From HK1 sp965215295 (GTDB lineage: Bacteria > Pseudomonadota > Gammaproteobacteria > HK1), in NCBI GenBank assembly GCA_965215295.1, contig OZ244045.1, positions 3,844,001 through 3,908,000 on the forward strand: a stretch of DNA of 64,000 nucleotides, given 5' to 3'. The first letter of the stretch is position 1, and each line of letters begins with the position of its first letter. Below are positions 16,945 through 24,925 of the stretch, piece by piece. The notes beneath the pieces are model-generated. The model was not told the origin of the DNA. It saw only the letters and a list, made by a program, of their open reading frames with translations, and ran no database searches. Made by a program: the position numbers and the translations under genes.

Positions 16945-18155
16945 GGTACGACGTCATCGTCGTGGGCGGCGGACTGGTCGGCGCGACGCTCGCCCTCGCC
17001 CTGGGGAAAGCGGGCCTGCGCATCGCCGTGGTCGAACGATCGGGCACGCCGGCCGCGCCTCCGGGGCCGGCTTCCGGGGTCCGGGTCAGCGCGTTCACGG
17101 TGGCGTCCGAGCGCATCCTGCGGGCGCTGGGGGCATGGCCGGCGATTCCCGCGGTGCGGATCGGGCCGATGCGTGAGATGCACGTCTGGGAACACGCCGG
17201 CGAAGTGCACTTCGACAGCGCGGAGATCGGCGAGCCGGTCCTCGGCCACATCATCGAGAACTCGGTGGTGCAATGGGCCGTCGAGCGGCGGATCGCGGCG
17301 CTGTCGAACGTCGAATGGCACCGGGGGACGGAGCTCGCCGGGCTCGCCTTCGACGACGGAGAGGTGCGGGCCACGCTCGCCGGTCGCCGCCTGCGCGCAT
17401 CGCTCGTCGTCGGTGCGGACGGCGCCCGGTCGCGGGTACGCGAGCTTGCGGGGATCGAAGTCGCCGAGGGCGACTACCGCCAGGTGGCGGTGGTGGCCGA
17501 AGTGCGCACCGCGATGCCGCACCGCGAGACGGCATGGCAACGGTTCATGCCGGCCGGACCGCTCGCATTCCTGCCCCTTCCGAACGGAGCGTCGTCGATC
17601 GTGTGGTCGACGACGCCCGAGCACGCGGCGCGGCTGTGCGCGCTCGACCCGGACGCGTTCGAGCTGGAGGTGGCCGACGCCTTCGAGTGGAAGCTCGGCG
17701 CGGTGACCGCGCGCGGGCCTCGCGCATCGTTCACGCTGCGCCATCTCCATGCGCGGGCCTATGTCCGCGATCGTGTCGCGCTGGCCGGAGACGCCGCTCA
17801 CGTCGTGCATCCGCTCGCGGGCCAGGGCGTGAACCTGGGACTGCTCGATGCGGCTGCCCTCGCCGAAGTCGTCGGCCGGGCGCACGGCCTCGGACGGGAT
17901 ATCGGATCGCGGGCGGCCCTGCGCCGCTACGAGCGCTGGCGGCGCGGGCACAACGCCCTGATGCAGACGGTGCTCGGGGGTTTCCGGCACCTGTTCTCGA
18001 GCCCGTGGGCTCCGGTGCGAAGGCTGCGCGAGACCGGGCTCGGGCTGACCGACAGGCTTCCGCCGCTCAAGGCCGGCTTCATGCGGTTCGCCTCCGGGTT
18101 CGGCGGCGACCTCCCCGCCCTTGCCCGCGGCGTCCCGGTCGACCCGGATTCCTGA
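16941..18155 (+). CDS. ubiI: UbiI/UbiF-family FAD monooxygenase (ubiquinone biosynthesis)
   Basis: 404 residues from GTG 16941. The Rossmann motif DVIVVGGGLVGATLA lies at residues 3-17, VGADGARSRVRELAG at the DG position, and ALAGDAAHVVHPLAGQGVNLGLLD with an intact GDAAH. In E. coli the gene in this position (ubiI, formerly visC) is the C5-hydroxylase. Assignment to UbiI rather than UbiF or UbiM rests on position. The 3' end is the first unit of the repeat array that follows. Confidence 0.9.
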   Translation: MRYDVIVVGGGLVGATLALALGKAGLRIAVVERSGTPAAPPGPASGVRVSAFTVASERILRALGAWPAIPAVRIGPMREMHVWEHAGEVHFDSAEIGEPVLGHIIENSVVQWAVERRIAALSNVEWHRGTELAGLAFDDGEVRATLAGRRLRASLVVGADGARSRVRELAGIEVAEGDYRQVAVVAEVRTAMPHRETAWQRFMPAGPLAFLPLPNGASSIVWSTTPEHAARLCALDPDAFELEVADAFEWKLGAVTARGPRASFTLRHLHARAYVRDRVALAGDAAHVVHPLAGQGVNLGLLDAAALAEVVGRAHGLGRDIGSRAALRRYERWRRGHNALMQTVLGGFRHLFSSPWAPVRRLRETGLGLTDRLPPLKAGFMRFASGFGGDLPALARGVPVDPDS

Positions 18156-18515
18156 ACGCCCGGCCGTGCCCGTCCTCGCCCTCTGGCGCGCCTGCTCCGT
18201 GGCGCTGCCGTCGAGCCGGGTTCCCGAGCGCCCGGCCGTGCCCGTCCTCGCCCTCTGGTGCGCCTGCTCCGTGGCGTCCCGGTCGAGCCCCGGGTTCCTG
18301 AGCGCCCGGCCGTGCCCGTCCTCGCCCTCTGGTGCGCCTGCCTGCGGCGTTGCCGTCGAGCCGGGTTCCCGAGCGTCCGACCGTGCCCGTCACTGCCCTC
18401 TGGCGCGCCTTCCCGTGGCGTTGCCGTCGAGCCGGGTTCCCGAGCGCCCGACCGTGCCCGTCCTCGCCCTCTGGCGCGCCTGTCCGCGGCGTCACCGTCG
18501 AGCCGGTACTGGGTC
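18126..18515 (+). repeat. five to six tandem copies of a 70-75 bp unit derived from the ubiI 3' end
   Basis: Units start near 18126, 18198, 18270, 18345, 18414 and 18485. Each carries a variant of GGCGT(C/T)NCCGTCGAGCC, GGGTTCC, GAGCGCCCGGCCGTGCCC and GTCCTCGCCCTCTGG. The first unit contains the last ten codons and stop of ubiI. The rest of the gap to 18795 shows no gene that I trust; ORFs over the array are by-products of the repeat. Confidence 0.9.
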
Positions 18516-18795
18516 TTGAGATACCGGCGCCCGGAAGTATGATCGCGCGCTTCGCGGCGCCCGGGTGCGGACGGCCGTCGGGGGCATGTTCGATGAAGCC
18601 TACTCCGGGCCGCGAAGGATCGTCCGCGATTTCCGGGCCCCCGCCGCCGCATCGACGACGGCGGGGTCTCCGGGGGGCGGCGGCGACACCAGCGGGATGC
18701 CGCTCCGCGCGGCTCCCGCCGGGCTTCCGCCCGCGAACACGGACAGCGGGGATCCGGAGAGCCCTGTTCCGGCCACATCGATTCGGGGTACGACC

Positions 18796-19695
18796 ATGAC
18801 CGCCATCTTCAATACCGACATTCCGGGCCTGGAGCTGATCGGGCGCGGCAAGGTGCGCGACATCTACGCGGCCGGCGACGAGCATCTGCTCATCGTGGCC
18901 ACCGACCGGTTGTCGGCGTTCGACGTGGTGCTCCCCGATCCCATCCCGGGCAAGGGAGCGGTGCTCACGGGGCTGTCGCGATTCTGGTTCTCGCGCATCG
19001 ACGGGATCGTGCGCAACCACTGCACGGAGGTGGGGATCGAGGACTTCGTGACGGACGCCGGGCTCCGTGCGTCGATCGCCGATCAGGCCATGCTCGTGCG
19101 CCGCCTCCGGCCGCTGCCCATCGAGGCCATCGTGCGCGGCTACCTCATCGGCTCGGGGTGGAAGGACTACCAGCGCACCGGGACGGTGTGCGGGATCCGC
19201 CTGCCGCCGGGCCTGAGGCAGGCCGACAAGCTGCCCGAGGTCATCTTCACTCCCTCGACCAAGGCCGAGGCAGGGGCGCACGACGAGAACATCGACTTCG
19301 ATGCCGCGGCGAAGCTGGTGGGCCGGGAGCTGGCCGAGCGGGTGCGGGACGCGAGTATCCGGGTGTATCGGGAGGCGGCGGATTTCGCGGCGGCGCGCGG
19401 CATCATCATCGCCGACACCAAGTTCGAGTTCGCGCTCGACACCGACGGCGAGCTGGTGCTCATCGACGAGGTGCTGACCCCGGACTCGTCCCGCTTCTGG
19501 CCCGCGGACCGGTACGCGCCCGGCACCAGCCCCCCGAGCTTCGACAAGCAGTTCGTGCGCGACTACCTGGAAACCCTCGACTGGGACAAGACCCCGCCGG
19601 CGCCGGCGTTGCCGGCCGCGATCATCGAGCAGACGTCACACAAGTACCGGGAGGCGTTCGATCGGATCGCGGGTGGGTCGTCACCCTTCGGCTGA
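18796..19695 (+). CDS. purC: phosphoribosylaminoimidazole-succinocarboxamide synthase PurC (long form)
   Basis: 299 residues. Joins CAIR and aspartate with ATP in purine synthesis. Motifs are GRGKVRDIYAAGDEHLLIVATDRLSAFD cut into the ATP-grip N-lobe, EAIVRGYLIGSGW, IIIADTKFEFALD and IDEVLTPDSSRFWPAD. The length is that of the 295-305 residue group rather than the 237-residue E. coli enzyme. ATG 18796 fits the conserved N-terminus; the long open frame upstream (from 18565) is unlike the family. Confidence 0.96.
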   Translation: MTAIFNTDIPGLELIGRGKVRDIYAAGDEHLLIVATDRLSAFDVVLPDPIPGKGAVLTGLSRFWFSRIDGIVRNHCTEVGIEDFVTDAGLRASIADQAMLVRRLRPLPIEAIVRGYLIGSGWKDYQRTGTVCGIRLPPGLRQADKLPEVIFTPSTKAEAGAHDENIDFDAAAKLVGRELAERVRDASIRVYREAADFAAARGIIIADTKFEFALDTDGELVLIDEVLTPDSSRFWPADRYAPGTSPPSFDKQFVRDYLETLDWDKTPPAPALPAAIIEQTSHKYREAFDRIAGGSSPFG

Positions 19696-19739
19696 GCCAG
19701 CGCGAGGCCGATGCGGGCGCCGAGCCGCGTTCGACCGGC

Positions 19740-20780
19740 TCACGGATGGGAGCCGAGCCGCAACCACCGGTAGCGGTTTTCGCCGAGGACCTCGATGCTG
19801 CGCGATTCGCCGTCCCGTTCCACGGTGAGGGCCACCCGGTCGCCCGGCCCCCGGCCGGTCCACAGCTTGCGGTAGAAGTCGGCAAGGCCGTGCACGCGGG
19901 CATCGCCGGCCGAGACGATGACGTCGCCCTGCTCCATACCCGCCTTCAGGGCCGGGCCCTCGTCCGCGAGGCCGAGCACCACGACGCGGCCGTCTTCGCT
20001 CTCCTCGGCGTAGACCCCGAGCCATGGCCGCAAGGGACTCGCCGATCGTCCGGACACGATGAGGTCGGCGAGCACCGCCTTGAGCCGCGCGACGGGGACG
20101 AACATGTTGCCGGAAGCGGAGGCCGGTTCGGGTGCGGCGTCGGGGACGATGAGGGAACCCACCCCGACGAGCCGTCCGCCGGTCGACATCAGTGCCGCAC
20201 CCCCGAAGAACCGGTGCGGGGGGCTGGTGAAGATCGCGTTCTCCAGCAGGTATTCCCAGTACCCCGCGAAATCGCGCCGGGATACCGTCATCACCGGCTG
20301 CACGACGCCGGGTCCGCCGAACGAGGCGATGACCGCGGGCATCCCCTCGACGAGCGCGTCGGAATCGCCGAGCGCCATCGGCACCACCTTGTCGAGGGGG
20401 GCTTGGGCGCGCAGCAACCCGAAGCCCGTCTCGTGGTCGTAGGCGAGGATGTCGGCCGGCACGCGTTGCCCGCCTCCGGTGCGGACCCACGCGTCGGTGG
20501 CTTCCAGGATGAGGTAGCCGATGGTGACCACGAGGCCGGCGCCGTCGATGACGATGCCGGTCCCGAGCCGTTCGCGGCCGAGGATCGCCGCGGTGCGCGC
20601 ATCGCCGGGAACCTCCGATTCGACCGCGACCACCGCGCTGAGAAGCGACATGAGATCGGTCTGCGCGGCAGCGGGCCGAGGCCACGAACCGGCCAGCACG
20701 CATGCGAGCAGGAGCGCCGTGATTCCGCGGGCGGCTGGGCGGTGGCGTGCTCCCGCGTGCGCCATGGTCGTACTCCGCAT
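19740..20780 (-). CDS. HtrA-like S1C protein with PDZ domain, catalytic residues missing
   Basis: 346 residues with an N-terminal signal peptide (ITALLLACVLAGSWPRPAAAQ), so periplasmic. The trypsin-like domain covers about residues 45-240 and a PDZ domain 250-340 (PWLGVYAEE...GLADEGPALKAGMEQGDVIVSAG). All three catalytic positions look wrong: the segment that normally reads TNxHVV is VTIGYLILEA (no His), the DLAVLK-like stretch is ETGFGLLRA (no Asp), and the GNSGGP loop is FGGAALMST (no Ser in place). The family calls itself serine protease, but this one is probably a non-catalytic chaperone or adaptor. Two starts are possible, ATG 20780 and 20765. Confidence 0.85.
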   Translation of the reverse strand: MRSTTMAHAGARHRPAARGITALLLACVLAGSWPRPAAAQTDLMSLLSAVVAVESEVPGDARTAAILGRERLGTGIVIDGAGLVVTIGYLILEATDAWVRTGGGQRVPADILAYDHETGFGLLRAQAPLDKVVPMALGDSDALVEGMPAVIASFGGPGVVQPVMTVSRRDFAGYWEYLLENAIFTSPPHRFFGGAALMSTGGRLVGVGSLIVPDAAPEPASASGNMFVPVARLKAVLADLIVSGRSASPLRPWLGVYAEESEDGRVVVLGLADEGPALKAGMEQGDVIVSAGDARVHGLADFYRKLWTGRGPGDRVALTVERDGESRSIEVLGENRYRWLRLGSHP

Positions 20781-20817
20781 CGGGCCTCGACACAAGTCGG
20801 ACCGGCAAGCCCGGCCG

Positions 20818-20925
20818 CAGGTTCCGCCGGCTCCGGCGGATCGTCCCCGGGACCATTGGCTCGGTTCGAGGGTGAGGGGACTCGCGGCGCCACAGGTTCC
20901 GCCGGCTCCGGCGAATCGTCCCCGG
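20818..20925. repeat. 33 bp direct repeat pair in the htrA-pgk spacer
   Basis: 20818-20850 and 20893-20925 differ at one base. Each has an internal GC-rich hairpin (CCGCCGGCTCCGGCGG). They lie in the 410 bp gap 20781-21190, which otherwise holds only the pgk-end fragment at 21057. A shorter relative occurs near 30520. Confidence 0.85.
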
Positions 20926-21056
20926 CCCCTCGTTTTCCGGACGCCGGGACGATGACCCGTCGCCGTCGCCGTGATCGGCAATGTACAACAGTATTCGGAA
21001 AGAGAGGCGGCAAATCCCCCAGACCCGCGGTACGTCTCCCGTGTCCTCACCGTCGC

Positions 21057-21094
21057 GGGTTTCGAGCGCTGCGATGGCAGGGAGGGCTCCTCCC
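21057..21094 (-). pseudogene. decayed copy of the pgk 3' end
   Basis: About 38 bp resembling 21207-21244 inside pgk (TTCGAGCGC(T/C)GCGAT and following), roughly 150 bp downstream of the real gene end. By eye about 30 of 38 bases match. It is older and more diverged than the duplications after pepP or gap. Confidence 0.6.
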
Positions 21095-21190
21095 CGTGCA
21101 CTTGTCTTCGTGTTGCCGGTGCCGCTTGTGCGCGACAGCGAGAGGACGGGCGGATTGTCGCACTGTTTCGATGGGGGACGGCGGCGCCGG

Positions 21191-22399
21191 TCAGCCTCCG
21201 GCCCGGGCTTCGAGCGCCGCGATTGCGGGGAGCGTCCTGCCTTCGAGGAGCTCGAGGAAGGCGCCGCCGCCGGTCGAGACGTACGAGATCCGTCCGGTGA
21301 CGCCGAATGCGTCGATGGCCGCGAGGGTGTCGCCGCCTCCCGCGATCGAGAACGCCGGGGACCGGGCGATCGACTGCGCGAGCTCGCGGGTGCCGGCCGA
21401 GAACGCCTCGATCTCGAACACCCCGACCGGTCCGTTCCACACCACGGTGCCGGCCGACTCGACCGCATCGCGCCAAGCGCGGGCGGTGTCGGGGCCGATG
21501 TCGAGGATCATCTCGCCGGGGCCGACGTCACCGACGCCCTTGACGGCTGCCACGGCGGTGTCCGCGGGCGCGTCCGCCACCACCACGTCGCTCGGGACGG
21601 GCAGGTCGCCGCCGCGCCGACGCATCGCGTCCCGGATGCGGGCCGCCTGCTCGACCAAGTCCGGTTCGTACAGTGAGGCTCCCACTTCGTGGCCGGCGGC
21701 GGCGATGAAGGTATTGGCGAGCCCTCCGCCGGTGATGAGCCGGTCGACCCGCTCCGAGAGCGCTTCGAGGACTCCGAGCTTGGTCGACACCTTCGAGCCG
21801 CCGACGATGGCGACGAGCGGGCGGGCCGGTTGCGCGAGGGCCTTGCCGAGCGCGTCGAGCTCGGCGCAGAGGAGCGGGCCGGCACACGCCACGGGGGCGA
21901 AGCGGGCGACTCCGCGGGTCGATGCCTGGGCGCGGTGCGCGGTGCCGAACGCATCCATCACGTATACGTCGCACAGCGCCGCCATCCGCCGCGCCAGCGT
22001 CTCGTCGTCGGCCTTCTCGCCTTCGAGGAAGCGCACGTTCTCGCAGAGCACGATCTCGCCGGCCTCGACTTCGAGGCCATCCAGCCAGTCCTCGGCCAGG
22101 CGGACCTCGTGGCCGAGCAGCTCTCCGAGCCGGCGCGCGACCGGCGCGAGCGAGAGCCCGGGATCGGGCGCGCCTTCCGCCGGCCGCCCGAGGTGCGACA
22201 TCACCATCACCCGGGCTCCGGCTTGCGCCGCCTGCCGCAGCGTCGGGAGGGCGGCCCGAATCCGGGCGTCGCTCGCGACCTCGCCGTCCCTGACGGGGAC
22301 GTTCAGGTCCGCGCGGATCAGCACCCGCCGTCCCGCGAGGTCCTGATCGGCCATGGCGAGGACGTTCACCGCGTAGCCCCGGGACAGTGACTCACTCAT
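21191..22399 (-). CDS. pgk: phosphoglycerate kinase
   Basis: 402 residues from ATG 22399; a GTG at 22369 (giving MNVLAMADQDL, closer to the E. coli MSVIKMTD start) would make 392. Interconverts 1,3-bisphosphoglycerate and 3-phosphoglycerate with ATP. Visible: RVLIRADLNVPV, MVMSHLGRP, VDAFGTAHR, the IVGGSKVSTK loop, VVWNGPVGVFE and AGGGDTLAAID near the C-terminus. It lies in the same direction as gap and tkt, and the three would form a Calvin/pentose/glycolysis block if the small accessory genes between them were removed. Confidence 0.97.
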   Translation of the reverse strand: MSESLSRGYAVNVLAMADQDLAGRRVLIRADLNVPVRDGEVASDARIRAALPTLRQAAQAGARVMVMSHLGRPAEGAPDPGLSLAPVARRLGELLGHEVRLAEDWLDGLEVEAGEIVLCENVRFLEGEKADDETLARRMAALCDVYVMDAFGTAHRAQASTRGVARFAPVACAGPLLCAELDALGKALAQPARPLVAIVGGSKVSTKLGVLEALSERVDRLITGGGLANTFIAAAGHEVGASLYEPDLVEQAARIRDAMRRRGGDLPVPSDVVVADAPADTAVAAVKGVGDVGPGEMILDIGPDTARAWRDAVESAGTVVWNGPVGVFEIEAFSAGTRELAQSIARSPAFSIAGGGDTLAAIDAFGVTGRISYVSTGGGAFLELLEGRTLPAIAALEARAGG

Positions 22400-22475
22400 G
22401 CAGCCGGGCGGCGGCGGTTCGGCGAGGGAGCGCAATCGGGGGCGGTCAGGGCGGGACGTGCAGCCAGCCTGTCGA

Positions 22476-22826
22476 TCATCCGCACCCTCCTTCCGGCAGA
22501 AGGGCCTCGACCTCACGTTCGAGGGTGGGGAGATTGGTCTCGATCACATCCCACACCAGGCGGTCGTCCACGTCCGCGTATCCGTGAATCAGGACGTTGC
22601 GGAAGGCGATGGTGCGCTGATATTGGCTGATTCGGCCAGCCATCGGTACATCGGTCTTGGCGAGGCTGGTCATCGCTTCGCCGATGATCTCGAACTGACG
22701 CTCCACGGCCGACCGCAGCATGGCGTCGCCTTCATGGTCCGCAAACGTCTTGCCGCTCGTGAACTCTCTCAGCAGCTCGGCGGCGCGCCGGATGTCGTAA
22801 AGGTACTTCCGAGCCTCAAGCCTCAT
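22476..22826 (-). CDS. hepT: HepT-family toxin (HEPN RNase)
   Basis: 116 residues, helical. The HEPN active-site motif R-x4-H-x-Y appears as RNVLIHGY (residues about 85-92), and FEIIGEAMTSL and LREF are typical of the family. HepT is an RNase or growth inhibitor that is silenced by its partner nucleotidyltransferase, which adds AMP to the motif tyrosine. ATG 22826 overlaps the 3' end of mntA by 11 nt, the normal coupling for this pair. Confidence 0.92.
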   Translation of the reverse strand: MRLEARKYLYDIRRAAELLREFTSGKTFADHEGDAMLRSAVERQFEIIGEAMTSLAKTDVPMAGRISQYQRTIAFRNVLIHGYADVDDRLVWDVIETNLPTLEREVEALLPEGGCG

Positions 22827-23124
22827 AGACGGGAGTCCTGGTCTGCTCCACCGATTGCAGGAAGTAGGGATTCTTGATGGCCGATTCCACCACCAGGTCC
22901 ACGGGTCGCCCGAACAGCCTGCCGAGAGCCTCCAGCAGGCCGAAGTAGGCATCCGCATAGGCATCGAGAGCCGCGGGCTGGAACTCGACCAGGAAGTCCA
23001 GGTCGCTCTCTTCCGGATCGTCCCGGCCGGTTGCGGCCGATCCGAACAGGTCGAGCCGCCGGACCTCGTAATGGAGGCAGAGGCGTCTCAGTTCATCGGC
23101 CCGCTCCTCGATGGCGGGGATCAT
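22816..23124 (-). CDS. mntA: MntA-family nucleotidyltransferase antitoxin
   Basis: 102 residues from ATG 23124. The minimal nucleotidyltransferase motif GSAATGRDDPEESDLDFLVEF gives G-S-x10-D-x-D. The partner of the downstream HepT, which it would inactivate by adenylylating the tyrosine of R-x4-H-x-Y. The pair sits between pgk and gap. Its start lies about 100 bp from a second, unpaired protein of the same family at 23342. Confidence 0.92.
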   Translation of the reverse strand: MIPAIEERADELRRLCLHYEVRRLDLFGSAATGRDDPEESDLDFLVEFQPAALDAYADAYFGLLEALGRLFGRPVDLVVESAIKNPYFLQSVEQTRTPVYEA

Positions 23125-23220
23125 TTCGCCTCCTCCCGGCTCGGACCAGACCCCGGCCGCCATGCAATCAATCCGGACTTCTCCAAGGATTGTCGGGCCG
23201 CGCTTGAAAGATTCCGGCTT

Positions 23221-23330
23221 TCAGGCCGCGTTCATCAGCGCGACGGTGGTATCCAGCATCCGGTTCGAGAAGCCCCACTCGTTGTCGTACCACGCGACCA
23301 CCTTGACGAGCCGCCCGTCGATGACCCGGG
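23221..23330 (-). pseudogene. detached copy of the gap 3' end (last 35 codons)
   Basis: 110 bp almost identical to 23821-23930, exactly 600 bp away, in the same orientation. It encodes the C-terminal VVAWYDNEWGFSNRM region of GapA and its stop but no start. A nucleotidyltransferase gene lies between it and the intact gap gene. Confidence 0.93.
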
Positions 23331-23341
23331 GACGCAGGAAG

Positions 23342-23659
23342 TCAAGCGGGCTCGGTGACATATTCGACAGACGCCAGTATCCGAGGCCCGATGTGAGGAC
23401 CGAGGGAATCCGTCGTTACCAGATCCACGCGGCGCTGGAGCATGTCTTCCAGAAAAAAGGACAGCTCCATGAAATTGTCAAAAGTCTTTTGATGCGGGTA
23501 GAACTCCACCAACACATCGACATCGCTGTCCGAATTCACTTCGTCGCGCTCGAACGACCCGAAGATTCCAATCCTTCTTGCTCCGAGCTCTATCATTCTG
23601 GATTCGTGCCTTCGCAACAGCGCGACGACCTCGGATTTGTTGCTGACACGGCTTGCCAT
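23342..23659 (-). CDS. lone MntA-type nucleotidyltransferase
   Basis: 105 residues from ATG 23659. The motif GSFERDEVNSDSDVDVLVEF provides the GS and D-x-D metal ligands, and LEDMLQRRVDLVT is the usual C-terminal half. Normally such a gene is followed by hepT; here the next downstream sequence is the detached gap end, so its toxin is missing or it acts with the HepT 500 bp further on. It is less GC-rich than its neighbours. Placed between two direct copies of the gap 3' end, it looks like an inserted cassette. Confidence 0.88.
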   Translation of the reverse strand: MASRVSNKSEVVALLRRHESRMIELGARRIGIFGSFERDEVNSDSDVDVLVEFYPHQKTFDNFMELSFFLEDMLQRRVDLVTTDSLGPHIGPRILASVEYVTEPA

Positions 23660-23820
23660 CGATTTCCTGTCCGTCCGGCCTCTGTTTCCTCTGCACCCGC
23701 CGGAAGAATGATCCGGCCCCTGCGCGTCGCGACCGGCCGTTCCCTTCGAGTCCGTTCCGGCTTTCCCGCCCCGGATCGGTCCGTTCCGCCTCCACGAGCT
23801 CCTGCCGTTCAGGCCGCGTT

Positions 23821-24834
23821 TCAGGCCGCGTTCATCAGTGCGACGGTGGTATCCAGCATTCGGTTCGAGAAGCCCCACTCGTTGTCGTACCACGCGACCA
23901 CCTTGACGAGCCGGCCGTCGATGACCCGGGTCAGCGACGAGTCGTAGGTCGAGGACGCGGGATCGTGGTTGAAGTCGATCGACACCAGCGGCTCGTCGCA
24001 GTACGCGAGCACTCCCTTGAGCTCCTGCTCGGACGCCGCCCTCACCGCGGCGTCGATCTCGTCCTTGCTGGTGTCCCGCGACGCGGTGAAGGTGAGGTCG
24101 ACCACGGAGACGTTGATGGTCGGCACCCGGATCGCGAACCCGTCGAGCTTGCCGTTCAGCTCCGGCAGCACCAGCCCCACCGCCTTCGCGGCCCCGGTGC
24201 CGGTCGGGATCATCGACTGGGTGGCGGAGCGCGCGCGGCGCAGGTCGGAGTGGTAGACGTCGGTGAGCACCTGGTCGTTCGTGAATGCGTGAATCGTGGT
24301 CATGAGGCCCCGCTCGATGCCGATCCGGTCGTGGATCGCCTTCGCCAGCGGGGCGAGGCAGTTGGTGGTGCAGGACGCATTGGAGATGACGGTGTGCGAC
24401 GACGAGAGCGACCGGTGGTTCACGCCGTACACCACCGTCGCGTCCACGTCGGCCCCACCGGGGGCGGAGATGATCACCTTCTTCGCGCCGCCGTCCAGAT
24501 GCTTGCCGGCCTTGTCCTTGCTCGCGAAGAGCCCGGTGCACTCGTGCACGACGTCGACCCCGAGTTCCCTCCACGGCAGCTTCGCCGGGTCCCGCTCGGC
24601 GAGCACCGCGATGCGGTCGCCGTTGACCACCAAGTGGTCTCCGTCGACCTCGATCTCGCCCGGGAACCGGCCGTGGGCGGTGTCGTAGCGGGTGAGGTGG
24701 GCGTTGGTCTCGGCGTCGCCGAGATCGTTGATCGCGACGATCCGGATCTCGCCGGTGCGGCCGCTCTCGTACAGGGCGCGGAGGATGTTGCGGCCGATGC
24801 GCCCGAAGCCGTTGATGCCTACCTTGATGGTCAT
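23821..24834 (-). CDS. gap: glyceraldehyde-3-phosphate dehydrogenase
   Basis: 337 residues from ATG 24834. NAD(P)-binding start MTIKVGINGFGRIGRN, catalytic Cys155 in SNASCTTNC, the substrate loop TGTGAAKAVG, and WYDNEWGFSNRM near the end. Oxidises glyceraldehyde 3-phosphate in glycolysis or reduces bisphosphoglycerate in the Calvin direction. Its position with tkt and pgk is typical for autotrophic and other gammaproteobacteria, but no Rubisco gene is present here to decide direction. Its last 110 bp are duplicated 600 bp downstream. Confidence 0.97.
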   Translation of the reverse strand: MTIKVGINGFGRIGRNILRALYESGRTGEIRIVAINDLGDAETNAHLTRYDTAHGRFPGEIEVDGDHLVVNGDRIAVLAERDPAKLPWRELGVDVVHECTGLFASKDKAGKHLDGGAKKVIISAPGGADVDATVVYGVNHRSLSSSHTVISNASCTTNCLAPLAKAIHDRIGIERGLMTTIHAFTNDQVLTDVYHSDLRRARSATQSMIPTGTGAAKAVGLVLPELNGKLDGFAIRVPTINVSVVDLTFTASRDTSKDEIDAAVRAASEQELKGVLAYCDEPLVSIDFNHDPASSTYDSSLTRVIDGRLVKVVAWYDNEWGFSNRMLDTTVALMNAA

Positions 24835-24925
24835 GTTCGTTTCTTCCGTCGTGCCCGTCATGCGTTGGTTCTGGTTCGCATTCCGGATTGAGGATATTCA
24901 GCATTCCTCCGGATTCGTCTCATAA

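Noticed and set aside
18126..18515. 70-75 bp array considered as CRISPR or as a repeat-protein gene
   Set aside because: No spacers; the frames over it change between units and the first unit is the ubiI 3' end.
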